Source: Clostridiales bacterium
GTDB taxonomy: Bacteria; Bacillota; Clostridia; Christensenellales; CAG-314
Direction: 5' to 3'
Length of the DNA: 18,338 nucleotides
NCBI GenBank assembly: GCA_003537755.1
Contig: DPQS01000037.1
Coordinates: forward strand, 1-18,338
Shown: positions 7,440-15,551 of the stretch, one piece after another
Numbering within the stretch: the first letter of the stretch is position 1
Layout: each line of letters opens with the position of its first letter
Translations under genes and position numbers: made by a program
Notes under the pieces: model-generated
What the model was told of the DNA's origin: nothing
What the model saw: the letters and a program-made list of their open reading frames with translations, nothing else
The model's database searches: none

Positions 7440-8969
7440 CTATTCCCACTCGATGGTTGCAGGGGGTTTGCCGGTGATGTCGTACACCACGCGGCTGACA
7501 CCCTTCACTTCGTTTACGATACGCGAACTTATGCGATCCAGCACCTCGTATGGCACGTGAGCGTACTCGCACGTCATAAAGTCGCTTGTTTTTACCGCAC
7601 GCAAAGCCAGCACGTAATTGTAGGTGCGGCCGTCGCCCATTACACCGACGGTGCGCATGTTTGTAAGCACGGCAAAATACTGGTCGTAACGCAATCCTGC
7701 CTTTTCCAGTTCTTCGCGATACACGTAATCGGCGTCGCGCAGGATGTCCAGTTTTTCCTCGGTGATTTCGCCGATACATCTTACGGCAAGCCCCGGTCCC
7801 GGGAATGGTTGACGTGCGACAAATTTTTCTTCCAGCCCGAGTTTGCGACCGATTTCGCGCACTTCATCCTTAAACAGCGAGCGAAGCGGCTCTACAATGC
7901 CGACAAACTTGGTATCCTTGGGCAAACCGCCGACATTGTGGTGAGATTTGATTACCGCACCCGTCGTAAGTCCGCTTTCCACCACGTCGGGATAAATGGT
8001 GCCCTGCGCAAGGAAACTGCCTGCAAACTTGGCACTTTCTTCCTCGAACACGCGGACAAATTCTTCGCCGATGATCTTGCGTTTACGTTCGGGGTCGGTT
8101 ACTCCCGCCAACTTGCCGAGAAAACGTTGCTGCGCATTTACCCTGACAAAGTTGAGCGACTTCCCGCTGAACGCCGCCTGTATTTCGTCACCCTCGTTTT
8201 TGCGCATCATACCGTGATCGACAAAAATACAGGTAAGCTGCCCGGGAATTGCGCGTTCCAGAATTGCCGCACACACCGAACTGTCCACGCCGCCGCTGAG
8301 CCCCAGTACAACCTGACCGTCACCGACCTGCTTGCGGATACGCTCGATTTCTTCCGTAATGAAGTTGTCCATATTGTACGTGCCGTCGGCGTGGCAAACG
8401 TCAAACAGGAAGTTGCGCAAAATATCCGTGCCCTGTGCCGAGCGTTCCACCTCGGGGTGAAATTGCACAGCGTACAGTTTGCGCTCGTCGTTGCCCATTG
8501 CCGCAATCGGGCAGTCCGCCGTATGGGCAAGTGCCTTGAAGCCGACGGGCAACTTTGCTACGTAATCGGTGTGGCTCATAAGCGTTACCGTTTCGTCGGC
8601 GATACCCTTAAACAACACGCCGGTTTTGTCGTCCACAAAAGTTTTTATCGTGCCGTATTCGCTTACGTTGCACGCCTTTACTTCGCCGCCAAGCGTGTAG
8701 CACATCAGTTGCATGCCGTAGCAAATGCCCAGGATAGGGATACCGAGCTCAAACAATTCCTTTGTGGCGTGCGGCGAGTCCTTGGCGTAAACACTGTGCG
8801 GACCGCCCGTCAGAATAATACCGACGGGGGCGATTTCCTTTATTTTTTCCACGGGGGTGTTGCCTGCAAGGATTTGCGAATATACCTTTTGTTCCCTCAC
8901 GCGGCGGGCAATAAGTTCCTTGTACTGTCCACCGAAGTCCAGCACCAATACGGTTTGTTCCTTTTTCAT
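7440..8969 (-). CDS. guaA: GMP synthase (glutamine-hydrolysing)
   Basis: This 509-residue protein converts XMP to GMP using ATP and ammonia from glutamine, the last step of guanine nucleotide synthesis in the cytosol. The N-terminal class I glutamine amidotransferase domain (about 6-190) has nucleophile Cys83 (GICYGMQ) and the His171/Glu173 pair (FHPEVE). The ATP pyrophosphatase domain has its P-loop SGGVDS at 225-230. The C-terminal dimerisation domain ends in the conserved GKPPATIEWE. Length is normal (E. coli 525). The ATG is preceded by GGAGG with a 9-nt gap. It lies 181 bp after purA on the same strand, with its own weak promoter, so it is both operon-linked and possibly separately controlled. 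Confidence 0.98.
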   Translation of the reverse strand: MKKEQTVLVLDFGGQYKELIARRVREQKVYSQILAGNTPVEKIKEIAPVGIILTGGPHSVYAKDSPHATKELFELGIPILGICYGMQLMCYTLGGEVKACNVSEYGTIKTFVDDKTGVLFKGIADETVTLMSHTDYVAKLPVGFKALAHTADCPIAAMGNDERKLYAVQFHPEVERSAQGTDILRNFLFDVCHADGTYNMDNFITEEIERIRKQVGDGQVVLGLSGGVDSSVCAAILERAIPGQLTCIFVDHGMMRKNEGDEIQAAFSGKSLNFVRVNAQQRFLGKLAGVTDPERKRKIIGEEFVRVFEEESAKFAGSFLAQGTIYPDVVESGLTTGAVIKSHHNVGGLPKDTKFVGIVEPLRSLFKDEVREIGRKLGLEEKFVARQPFPGPGLAVRCIGEITEEKLDILRDADYVYREELEKAGLRYDQYFAVLTNMRTVGVMGDGRTYNYVLALRAVKTSDFMTCEYAHVPYEVLDRISSRIVNEVKGVSRVVYDITGKPPATIEWE

Positions 8970-8982
8970 TTACAAAAGCCTC

Positions 8983-9005
8983 CGGGCACCGTAGGGCGTT
9001 GCCCG
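8983..9005 (-). promoter_or_regulatory. Alternative hairpins next to the guaA ribosome binding site
   Basis: In the guaA leader a 6-bp stem CGGGCA/TGCCCG (8983-8988 with 9000-9005) abuts the GGAGG site at 8979-8983. The overlapping shorter stem GGGC-AAC-GCCC (8994-8997 with 9001-9004) uses the same bases and excludes the longer one. This could control access to the ribosome binding site, but no known riboswitch was recognised. Confidence 0.4.
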
Positions 9006-9085
9006 ACAGTGCTGTTTTTACTTTACTTTTTGCCATTTTCCGCCGACACTTTTCACTCACTCGGCAGCATTTTGTACGAAATTTT

Positions 9086-9113
9086 TTAATACGTATACGT
9101 TTTTTGTTTACAA
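9086..9113 (-). promoter_or_regulatory. Candidate guaA promoter with a palindrome between the boxes
   Basis: On the minus strand TTGTAA (9108-9113) and TATTAA (9086-9091) lie 16 bp apart. A perfect 10-bp palindrome ACGTATACGT (9091-9100) lies between them, a place where a repressor could bind. The boxes are only moderately close to consensus, and the palindrome could be chance in a short AT-rich gap. Confidence 0.4.
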
Positions 9114-9150
9114 TGCGTTGCCTGCTTATGCAGCCGTGACGACTACAAAA

Positions 9151-10422
9151 CTATCTTACGATAATTGCTTCGCGCTTTGCGCCGACGGACACGTACTTGA
9201 TTTTGCAACCGACAGCAGCTTCGATAAACTCGATATATTTGCGTGCATTTTCCGGCAAATCTTCGTACCTGCGTACGTCCGCGGTAGACGTTTTCCAGCC
9301 GCCCATGTAGACGATGTTGGGCGTTGCTTTGTTAAGTGCTTCACCGGACGGAAAATCTTTTACTTCTCTGCCGTCCACGTTGTAACTTACGCAAACGGGA
9401 ATTTTGTCCATAACGTCCAGAACATCCAACTTGGTAAGAGCGATTTCCGTTGCCGCTTGCATAACGCAACCGTAACGGGAAGCCACCACGTCAAACGCAC
9501 CCACACGACGGGGACGACCCGTTGCCGCGCCGTATTCGTTGCCTGCCTTGCGCAAAAATTCACCTTCGTCGCCAAACAATTCTGCCGTAAACGGTCCCTC
9601 GCCTACGCATGTCGAGTACGCCTTCATTACGCCCACTGCCCCGTCAACCTTGCGATTGGGGATTCCTGCGCCGACGGGTCCGTAAGCCGTAACGGTGGAA
9701 CTGGACGTAGTAAAGGGATAAATACCGAAGTCTATGTCGCGAAGTGCGCCGAGTTGCGCCTCGAGCATTACGTTTTTACCTTCGTCAAGAGCTTTGTTGA
9801 GGTAACTGCCTGCGTCGGTAATGTACGGAATAAGCGGCGTACCGTATTTTTCAAACCATGCAAGCATTTGTTCAACGGTAAAAGGTTCGCTTCCGTATGC
9901 GCCGCACAGGATAAGATTTTTCCATTCCACAATTGTTTCAAGGCGCGACTTCAAGTACTCGGGATGCAGCAAATCGCCCATACGTATTGCTTTTTTCATG
10001 TATTTGTCGGCGTACACGGGGCTTATTCCGCGGCGCGTCGAACCAAACTTTCTGTCAGCAAGACGATCCTCTTCAAGGCAGTCCTGCGCCACGTCGAACG
10101 GACAGCAAACCACCGCTTTGTCGCTGATAAGCAGGTTTTTCGGGGTAATTTCGACGCCTGCGTTGTGCAAACGCTCTATTTCGCCGCAAAGGTGCTGCAA
10201 ATCTATTACCATACCGTTGCCCATCACGTTTACCTTGTCGGCGCGCAAAATGCCCGACGGCAAAAGATTGAGCACGAAACTTCCCTTGTCGTTTACTACC
10301 GTGTGTCCGGCGTTGTTGCCGCCCTGATAGCGAACGATTACGTCCTGATTTTCCGACAGAAGGTCGACCATACGTCCTTTACCTTCGTCACCCCAGTTGA
10401 TACCGACAATACTTGTAAGCAT
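9151..10422 (-). CDS. purA: Adenylosuccinate synthetase
   Basis: This 423-residue protein joins IMP and aspartate using GTP to give adenylosuccinate, the first committed step to AMP. The GTP-binding loop GDEGKG is at 11-16 and the conserved Asp12 and His40 (GGNNAGHTVV) match E. coli Asp13 and His41. The IMP-binding stretch (YPFTTSSSTVTAYG) and the C-terminal GRPRRVGAFD base-recognition region are also present. The start at 10422 is chosen over a TTG seven codons upstream because it gives the family's usual N-terminus and has GGAGG six bases before the ATG. It follows purB by 52 bp with no terminator between, so the two are probably co-transcribed. Confidence 0.97.
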   Translation of the reverse strand: MLTSIVGINWGDEGKGRMVDLLSENQDVIVRYQGGNNAGHTVVNDKGSFVLNLLPSGILRADKVNVMGNGMVIDLQHLCGEIERLHNAGVEITPKNLLISDKAVVCCPFDVAQDCLEEDRLADRKFGSTRRGISPVYADKYMKKAIRMGDLLHPEYLKSRLETIVEWKNLILCGAYGSEPFTVEQMLAWFEKYGTPLIPYITDAGSYLNKALDEGKNVMLEAQLGALRDIDFGIYPFTTSSSTVTAYGPVGAGIPNRKVDGAVGVMKAYSTCVGEGPFTAELFGDEGEFLRKAGNEYGAATGRPRRVGAFDVVASRYGCVMQAATEIALTKLDVLDVMDKIPVCVSYNVDGREVKDFPSGEALNKATPNIVYMGGWKTSTADVRRYEDLPENARKYIEFIEAAVGCKIKYVSVGAKREAIIVR

Positions 10423-10474
10423 ATTTTCCCTCCAAGAAAACAATTTAATGCCAGCTTGACAGTCCGCGGCGGCG

Positions 10475-11902
10475 TTAAACGCGCACCTGCTCCGCTTCCG
10501 TCAAAAAGTCTTTGTTTTGTTTCAGCAATTTATCCACGTCGGCGACAAAGTCGTCAACCTGACGTTCGGCGATGCCGGTAAAGGCATGTACGTCCATTAT
10601 TTTGTCCAGTTCCTCTCGCGTGAGGTCAAACAACTTGTCGGCGAGTATACGTTCGGCAAGGTCGTTGTCCGCGCCTTCTTCCTTGATTGCCTTGACCGCG
10701 GCAAAACTGTGACGGCGTATTGCTTCGTGCAACACCTGCCTGTCCGCGCCCTTGTTTGTCACGCAGTACATCATGATGTTTTCCGTAGCCATAAAGGGCA
10801 ATTCGCGGTCAAGATTTTTTTTGATGATTTTCGGGTAGACCTGCAAGCCGCCGATAACGTTGTTGTACAGCGTCAATATCGCGTCCACGGCAAGAAACGC
10901 CTCCGGCAGGGCGATACGACGATTCGCGCTGTCGTCGAGAGTGCGTTCCAGCCACTGCGTAGAAGCGGTAAGCGCAGGGTTCATGCTGTCGCACACCACG
11001 TATCTGCACAACGCCGCAATACGCTCGCTGCGCATGGGGTTGCGCTTGTACGCCATTGCCGACGAGCCGATCTGGTCGCTTTCAAAGGGTTCTTCCACTT
11101 CCTTTTCGTGGCTGAGAAGGCGTATGTCGTTGCTGAACTTGTGTGCGCTCTGGGCAATCTGACACAGCGCGCTTACCACATTGTAGTCCGTCTTGCGGCT
11201 GTAAGTCTGTCCGCTGACGGGCACCGTCTTGTCGAAGCCGAATTTTGCTGCAATCATTTTGTCCAGTTTCACCGCCTTATCGGCGTCGCCGTCAAACAGT
11301 TCAAGGAAACTTGCCGCCGTACCCGTGGTGCCCTTGCACCCCAGCATTGCAAGCGACGACAACTGGAAATCAAGGTTAGACAGATCACACACCAGGTCGT
11401 TGAGCCACAGCGCAGCGCGTTTGCCGACCGTCGTCGGTTGCGCCGACTGGAAATGCGTGTACCCGAGTGTAGGCATACCTTTGTACTTCACGGCAAAGTC
11501 GCGCACCGTTTTAATAAGCGAAACAAGGCGGCATTTGACAAGCAGCAACGCTTCGCGCATCTGTATTACGTCGGTGTTGTCCCCTACGTAGCAACTTGTC
11601 GCGCCGAGGTGCATAATTGGTTTTGCATTCGGGCAAGCGTCGCCGAAGGTAAGCAAGTGCGCCATTACGTCGTGCCTTACACGGCTTTCGTATCGGCGTT
11701 CCTTGTCGTAATCGATGTCGGCAACGTGCGCCTTCATTTCGTCAATCTGCGCCTGAGTAATGTTGATACCCAACTCGCGTTCCGCCTCGGCAAGCGCAAT
11801 CCACAGTTTGCGCCAGGTGCCGTACTTGTAGTCGGGCGAAAATATGTACTTCATTTTTGCGCTTGCGTAACGCTCGCAAAAAGGTGAAACGTAACTGTCC
11901 AT
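10475..11902 (-). CDS. purB: Adenylosuccinate lyase, long (animal-like) form
   Basis: This 475-residue protein cleaves adenylosuccinate to AMP and fumarate, and SAICAR to AICAR in purine synthesis. The fumarase/aspartase-superfamily signature is at about 280-293 (SSAMAYKRNPMRSE) with the catalytic loop serine. The conserved His78 (RHDVMAH) and His150 (GYTHFQSAQPTTVGKR) regions are present. Length and many segments (HLGATSCYVGDNTD, WLERTLDDSANRRI, ELPFMATENI) resemble human ADSL more than the short 430-residue bacillus form. The signature has Ala where Pro is frequent. GGAGG lies 4 nt before the ATG. It heads the purB-purA-guaA group and is preceded by a long structured leader with a terminator hairpin. 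Confidence 0.97.
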   Translation of the reverse strand: MDSYVSPFCERYASAKMKYIFSPDYKYGTWRKLWIALAEAERELGINITQAQIDEMKAHVADIDYDKERRYESRVRHDVMAHLLTFGDACPNAKPIMHLGATSCYVGDNTDVIQMREALLLVKCRLVSLIKTVRDFAVKYKGMPTLGYTHFQSAQPTTVGKRAALWLNDLVCDLSNLDFQLSSLAMLGCKGTTGTAASFLELFDGDADKAVKLDKMIAAKFGFDKTVPVSGQTYSRKTDYNVVSALCQIAQSAHKFSNDIRLLSHEKEVEEPFESDQIGSSAMAYKRNPMRSERIAALCRYVVCDSMNPALTASTQWLERTLDDSANRRIALPEAFLAVDAILTLYNNVIGGLQVYPKIIKKNLDRELPFMATENIMMYCVTNKGADRQVLHEAIRRHSFAAVKAIKEEGADNDLAERILADKLFDLTREELDKIMDVHAFTGIAERQVDDFVADVDKLLKQNKDFLTEAEQVRV

Positions 11903-11915
11903 ACTGCCTCCGAAT

Positions 11916-11970
11916 AAAAAAAGCGTTCAATTTTTTCCAACCAAATGGTTAAAAAAAAATATGAACGCTT
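11916..11970 (-). terminator. Terminator or attenuator hairpin in the purB leader
   Basis: On the minus strand AAGCGTTCA (11962-11970) pairs perfectly with TGAACGCTT (11921-11929). Further pairing is possible inside (T-run with A-run, then AACC-ATTT-GGTT), and a T-run follows (11916-11922). It sits only a few bases before the purB ribosome binding site (11907-11911) and downstream of the purB promoter. It would therefore stop purB transcription unless disrupted. Confidence 0.75.
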
Positions 11971-12140
11971 AGGCTCGATTTTAGTTTTACGATAGTTTTT
12001 CCATTGTCGCAACCGCCTGTATCCGACTTGTGGCGACAAACGGGTAACAAGCCGCAATTGTCGCGACGATAAATTTTGCGCAGGGTTTCGCGATGTCTGC
12101 CGCAACTACGGCAAACGAGCGGAAAACCCCGACGTGACTA
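11971..12140 (-). promoter_or_regulatory. Structured 5' leader of purB, possible regulatory RNA
   Basis: Between the purB promoter and the terminator hairpin the minus-strand RNA can form several stems. GGGUUU/AAACCC (12124-12129 with 12083-12088) encloses UGCCG/CGGCA (12109-12113 with 12098-12102). A separate 7-bp stem UUGUCGC/GCGACAA pairs 12033-12039 with 12004-12010. The layout of promoter, folded leader, terminator, gene is that of an attenuator or riboswitch. It does not match the purine, PRPP/ppGpp (ykkC), ZTP or T-box patterns as I recall them. A small regulatory RNA or protein-binding leader remains possible. Confidence 0.45.
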
Positions 12141-12169
12141 ACTATATCACTGCGCAAAAATATTGTCAA
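12141..12169 (-). promoter_or_regulatory. purB promoter
   Basis: A perfect TTGACA (12164-12169), a 17-bp spacer and TATAGT (12141-12146) lie on the minus strand. The start would be near 12134, leaving a leader of about 230 nt before purB. The remaining gap up to cysS (12170-12302) shows only a small hairpin TGGGA-TTTG-TCCCA without a T-run, so no clear cysS terminator is visible. Confidence 0.85.
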
Positions 12170-12302
12170 CTTTTTAACGGTGCTTGCGACGGTTATTCGC
12201 AATGCTGTCGCCGCGCAAAATACATTTGCAGTAAAGTCGTCACCGTTTTGGGACAAATCCCACACTGCGATACGACAACATTGCACGACAAAGCGTCAGA
12301 AA

Positions 12303-13691
12303 CTACCTGAGCGTGATTTCGTAGCCTTGCGCGGTATCCTTGATTGCATAACCTTTTTGCGCAATTTCTTCGCGCAGACGATCGCTTTCCGCCCAGTTTT
12401 TGTTGCGGCGCGCATCAAGACGTTTTTCGGCGAGTTCCTTCACTTCGTCGGGAATAATCAGTTCCTGTTTTTCTTCCTTTATTTTGTCAAAGTCCAGCGC
12501 AAACACCCTGTCGAATTGCAACGCCAGTTCGTACACATCGCGGCTCTTGGGCAACTTCAGCATTGTCCACAGCACACCTATTGCAAGTGGCACGTTAAGG
12601 TCGTCGTTTATTGCGTCCTCGAAACGCTGCTTGTACTCGGCAAGCACTTCGGGCGAAGTCTTTTCGCTGCTGTTTTTGTGTGCGACAAGTTGAGCGCACA
12701 GTTTGTTGTAGGCAACCTTCGCCGCATCCATGCCTTCCCAGGTGAAGTTTATCTTCTGACGGTAATGCACGTTGAGGCAGAAGTAGCGGAACACCACCGG
12801 CGCAAAGCCCTTGTTTACAAGATCGGTAACCGTGTAGGTATTGCCGAGAGACTTACTCATTTTGCCGCCGTCGATAAGCATAAATTCGCTGTGCATCCAG
12901 TAGTTGACGGCTTTGTGTCCAAGCCAGCACTCCGCCTGCGCGATTTCGTTTTCGTGGTGGATGGGGATGTGGTCAACGCCGCCCGTATGGATGTCAAATG
13001 TGTCGCCGAGATACTTGCGGCTCATTGCCGTGCACTCGATGTGCCAGCCCGGGAAACCCATTCCCCACGGACTGTCCCACTGTTGCAGGTGGTTGGGCGC
13101 AGCCTTTTTCCACAACGCAAAGTCGATTGGATGGCGTTTGAAAGTGTTTACTTCCACGCGTGCGCCGTGACGTTGATCTTCAAGGTTTATACCGGACAAC
13201 TTGCCGTATTCGGGAAACTTTTCCACCGAAAAGTAGATGCCGTCTTCCGTTTCGTAGGCGTAGCCTTTGTCAAGTAGTGCCTTGACGATTTCAATCATCT
13301 CGTTGATGTTGTCCGTTGCCCTGGGGCACACAGTCGGGCGTTCGATGTTGAGCGCGGCAATGTCCTTCATAAACTGGTCGGTGTAAAACGCGGCAATCTC
13401 GAGCGGCGTCTTACCCGTTTCGTCGGCGGACTTTTGCATTTTGTCCTCACCGTCGTCGGCATCGGACACAAGGTGCCCTACGTCGGTAATGTTCATAATG
13501 GACTTCACGCGATAGCCGTCGTATTCCAATACGCGCCTGAGTTCGTCCATAAAGACATATGCGCGCAGATTGCCGATGTGAGCATACTTGTAGACCGTCG
13601 GTCCGCAACTGTACATACCGACAAACCCGGGCTTAATTGACTTAAACTCTTCCTTTTTGCGAGTAAGGGTGTTGTAAACTCTTAATTGCAT
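12303..13691 (-). CDS. cysS: Cysteinyl-tRNA synthetase
   Basis: This 462-residue class I enzyme charges tRNA-Cys with cysteine. The start at 13691 gives the typical N-terminus MQLRVYNTLTRKKEEF. The reading frame is open further upstream, but that part crosses the promoter and is not family-like. Zinc ligands are visible: Cys29 (MYSCGPTVY), Cys220 (GWHIECTAMS), and His and Glu in HIPIHHENEIAQAE at 241-254. The HIGN signature is at 38-41 and KMSKS at 277-281. A GGAGAAG ribosome binding site precedes the ATG. The gene diverges from serS, and the short leader leaves no room for a T-box. Confidence 0.97.
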   Translation of the reverse strand: MQLRVYNTLTRKKEEFKSIKPGFVGMYSCGPTVYKYAHIGNLRAYVFMDELRRVLEYDGYRVKSIMNITDVGHLVSDADDGEDKMQKSADETGKTPLEIAAFYTDQFMKDIAALNIERPTVCPRATDNINEMIEIVKALLDKGYAYETEDGIYFSVEKFPEYGKLSGINLEDQRHGARVEVNTFKRHPIDFALWKKAAPNHLQQWDSPWGMGFPGWHIECTAMSRKYLGDTFDIHTGGVDHIPIHHENEIAQAECWLGHKAVNYWMHSEFMLIDGGKMSKSLGNTYTVTDLVNKGFAPVVFRYFCLNVHYRQKINFTWEGMDAAKVAYNKLCAQLVAHKNSSEKTSPEVLAEYKQRFEDAINDDLNVPLAIGVLWTMLKLPKSRDVYELALQFDRVFALDFDKIKEEKQELIIPDEVKELAEKRLDARRNKNWAESDRLREEIAQKGYAIKDTAQGYEITLR

Positions 13692-13765
13692 AGCAAAACT
13701 TCTCCGACGAACGCAAAATTTGCCGTTTTTCGTTATGGCGGCGGTTCGTTCGTTTTTATATAAAT

Positions 13766-13794
13766 ATTCTACCACAAAAAACGCCTGTCTACAA
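13766..13794 (-). promoter_or_regulatory. cysS promoter
   Basis: On the minus strand TTGTAG (13789-13794) and TAGAAT (13766-13771) are 17 bp apart, with TGTGG directly before the -10 box. The start would be near 13759, about 70 nt before the cysS ATG. Confidence 0.7.
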
Positions 13795-13892
13795 GCGATA
13801 TTTATATCTTTGAGAAATTTACAAACAAAGTTTTGTCGCATGCGCGCTGCAAAAACTATCGTCAGCCTGCGCCAAACAACATTGCAAAACAA

Positions 13893-13921
13893 TTGCATTT
13901 ATCTATTTTGTGTGGTAAAAT
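13893..13921 (+). promoter_or_regulatory. serS promoter
   Basis: On the plus strand TTGCAT (13893-13898), a 17-bp spacer and TAAAAT (13916-13921) are preceded by TGTGG, an extended -10. The start would be near 13928, about 38 nt before serS, too short for a T-box. Confidence 0.75.
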
Positions 13922-13965
13922 TACTTTTGAACAAAACTAAAATTACTTTTTGAGGTTAAATTGCT

Positions 13966-15246
13966 ATGATTGACATCAATTTGATACGCCAGGACGCACA
14001 AGCCGTCCACGACAGATATCTCAAACGCGGCAAGGACATCGATTTTTCGGAGTTTCTTGTCTGGGACGAACAACGCAAAGCAATGATTGCACAGGTCGAG
14101 GCCATGAAGGCGCAACGCAACAAGGTTTCGGCACAGATTCCGCAACTTAAAAAGGCAGGGCAGGACGTGTCCGCCACCATCGCCGAAATGAAAACGCTCG
14201 GCGACGAGATTGCAGCAAAGGACAGCGAACTTAACGCGCTTAACGACAAAATCCGCGACTTCATGCTTCGCTTGCCCAACCTTCCCGATCCCGACCTCGC
14301 CTCCGGCGGCAAGGAAAACAACCGTCCCATCCGCACGTTCGGTACCAAGCCCGTGTACGACTTCACACCGAAGGACCATGTGGAACTGGCGAAAAACCTC
14401 GGACTCATCGACTACGAACGCGGCGTAAAACTTGCCGGCAACGGAAGTTGGATTTACACAGGCCTCGGCGCGCGTCTCGAATGGGCGCTCTTGAACTACT
14501 TTATCGACAGCCACATTGCAAAGGGCTACACATTTATGTTGCCGCCCTACATGCTCAATTACGAGTGCGGTCTGACTGCGGGACAATTCCCCAAGTTTGA
14601 GGACGACGTGTATCAGATTGCCAACGGCGAAGGTCGCAAATTCATGTTGCCCACAGCCGAAACGGCACTTGTCAACCTGTTCCGCGACGAGATCCTTGAC
14701 GAAAAGGATTTGCCGAAGAAATACTTCGGTTACTCGGCGTGCTTCCGCAGAGAGGCAGGCAGTTACCGTGCGGAAGAACGCGGTATGATTCGCGGACACC
14801 AATTCAACAAGGTGGAATTGTTCCAGTACACCACGCCCGACCACAGCGACGAAGCATTTGAAGAAATGGTAAACATGGCTTGCGGACTTGTGGAAGGACT
14901 GGGACTGCATTACCAACTCAGCAAACTTGCGGCAGGCGACTGCAGCGACAGCATGGCACGCACCTACGACATCGAAATTTACATCCCATCGATGAACATC
15001 TACAAGGAAGTTTCTTCGGCAAGCAACGCACGCGACTACCAGGCACGTCGCGGCAACATGCGCTACCGCAGGGCAGACGGCAAACTGGACTTCGTGCACA
15101 CTCTCAACGCCAGCGGACTTGCTACAAGCCGCGTGTTCCCCGCCATCCTCGAACAAAACCAGAACGCCGACGGCAGCGTGACCATTCCCGAAGCGTTGCG
15201 TAAGTACATGGGCGGTATGGAACGCCTTGAACCGCTTAAAAAGTAA
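13966..15246 (+). CDS. serS: Seryl-tRNA synthetase
   Basis: This 426-residue class II synthetase charges tRNA-Ser (and tRNA-Sec where present). It has the N-terminal tRNA-binding coiled coil (about 30-100), serine-binding TAE at 230-232, motif 2 with FRREAGS at 260-266, and motif 3 with NASGLATSR at 381-389. Length is normal for bacteria (about 425-430). The ATG is preceded by a GAGG site about 10 nt upstream. It diverges from cysS and is followed by a 305-bp gap before the next gene. Confidence 0.98.
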   Translation: MIDINLIRQDAQAVHDRYLKRGKDIDFSEFLVWDEQRKAMIAQVEAMKAQRNKVSAQIPQLKKAGQDVSATIAEMKTLGDEIAAKDSELNALNDKIRDFMLRLPNLPDPDLASGGKENNRPIRTFGTKPVYDFTPKDHVELAKNLGLIDYERGVKLAGNGSWIYTGLGARLEWALLNYFIDSHIAKGYTFMLPPYMLNYECGLTAGQFPKFEDDVYQIANGEGRKFMLPTAETALVNLFRDEILDEKDLPKKYFGYSACFRREAGSYRAEERGMIRGHQFNKVELFQYTTPDHSDEAFEEMVNMACGLVEGLGLHYQLSKLAAGDCSDSMARTYDIEIYIPSMNIYKEVSSASNARDYQARRGNMRYRRADGKLDFVHTLNASGLATSRVFPAILEQNQNADGSVTIPEALRKYMGGMERLEPLKK

Positions 15247-15505
15247 TTAAGTGCAAGCAACATCGCCGTACACGCAACCACAAATTATTCGGCAAAAACC
15301 TGCGACGGCAAACTGCGTGAAGCAAAGGGCAAACGCTTGCGACGGTTTGTTCAAAGCGTTCCTAACTAAGGTTTCCGTTGTCACGACCAACAATCAAGAA
15401 TATCCTTTTTAGTGACGGCGACGGAAACGCTGTTGTAAATTTTGCTACCGCTTAGAATTTTTTGCAAATTACTTTTTATTTTTTTACAACATAACAAACA
15501 AAACC
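15247..15505 (+). other. Gene-free gap with inverted repeats after serS
   Basis: No convincing gene is seen. A 7-bp inverted repeat AACGCTT/AAGCGTT lies at 15332-15338 and 15354-15360. A larger imperfect stem pairs GTTTCCGT (15371-15378) with ACGGAAAC (15421-15428) and GTCAC (15380-15384) with GTGAC (15412-15416). Neither is followed by a T-run. A weak plus-strand promoter candidate, TTGCAA-17-TACAAC, ends about 15 bp before the terminator. Confidence 0.4.
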
Positions 15506-15533
15506 AAGGCCGACCTTTGCGCCGGCCTTTTTT
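15506..15533 (+). terminator. Intrinsic terminator before the membrane-protein gene
   Basis: A 7-bp stem AAGGCCG (15506-15512) with CGGCCTT (15523-15529) is followed by six T (15528-15533). It probably ends the serS transcript. It lies only about 18 bp before the next ATG, so any promoter for that gene must be upstream and the hairpin could also act as an attenuator. Confidence 0.85.
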
Positions 15534-15551
15534 AACATCAGGAAGAAAAAA

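Noticed and set aside
7365..9089. 574-codon plus-strand open frame opposite guaA
   Set aside because: It is antisense to a full, conserved guaA. Such long shadows arise because the real genes rarely use TTA, CTA and TCA codons. The same holds for long antisense frames opposite purA, purB, cysS and serS.
9118..9150. CTGC-ATAA-GCAG hairpin after purA as terminator
   Set aside because: It has only 4 bp and no T-run, so it is too weak to call.
10423..10443. TTG start seven codons upstream for purA
   Set aside because: The ribosome binding site GGAGG would lie inside the coding sequence. The ATG at 10422 is correctly spaced from it.
12083..12129. GGGGTTTTCCGC in the purB leader resembling the ykkC (PRPP/ppGpp) motif CTAGGGTTCCG
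   Set aside because: It has an extra base, and the other conserved ykkC elements are not seen, so it is not called as that riboswitch.
13692..13898. Upstream extension of the cysS reading frame by 69 codons
   Set aside because: The extension crosses the cysS promoter, is unlike the family, and the ATG at 13691 has its own ribosome binding site and gives the usual N-terminus.
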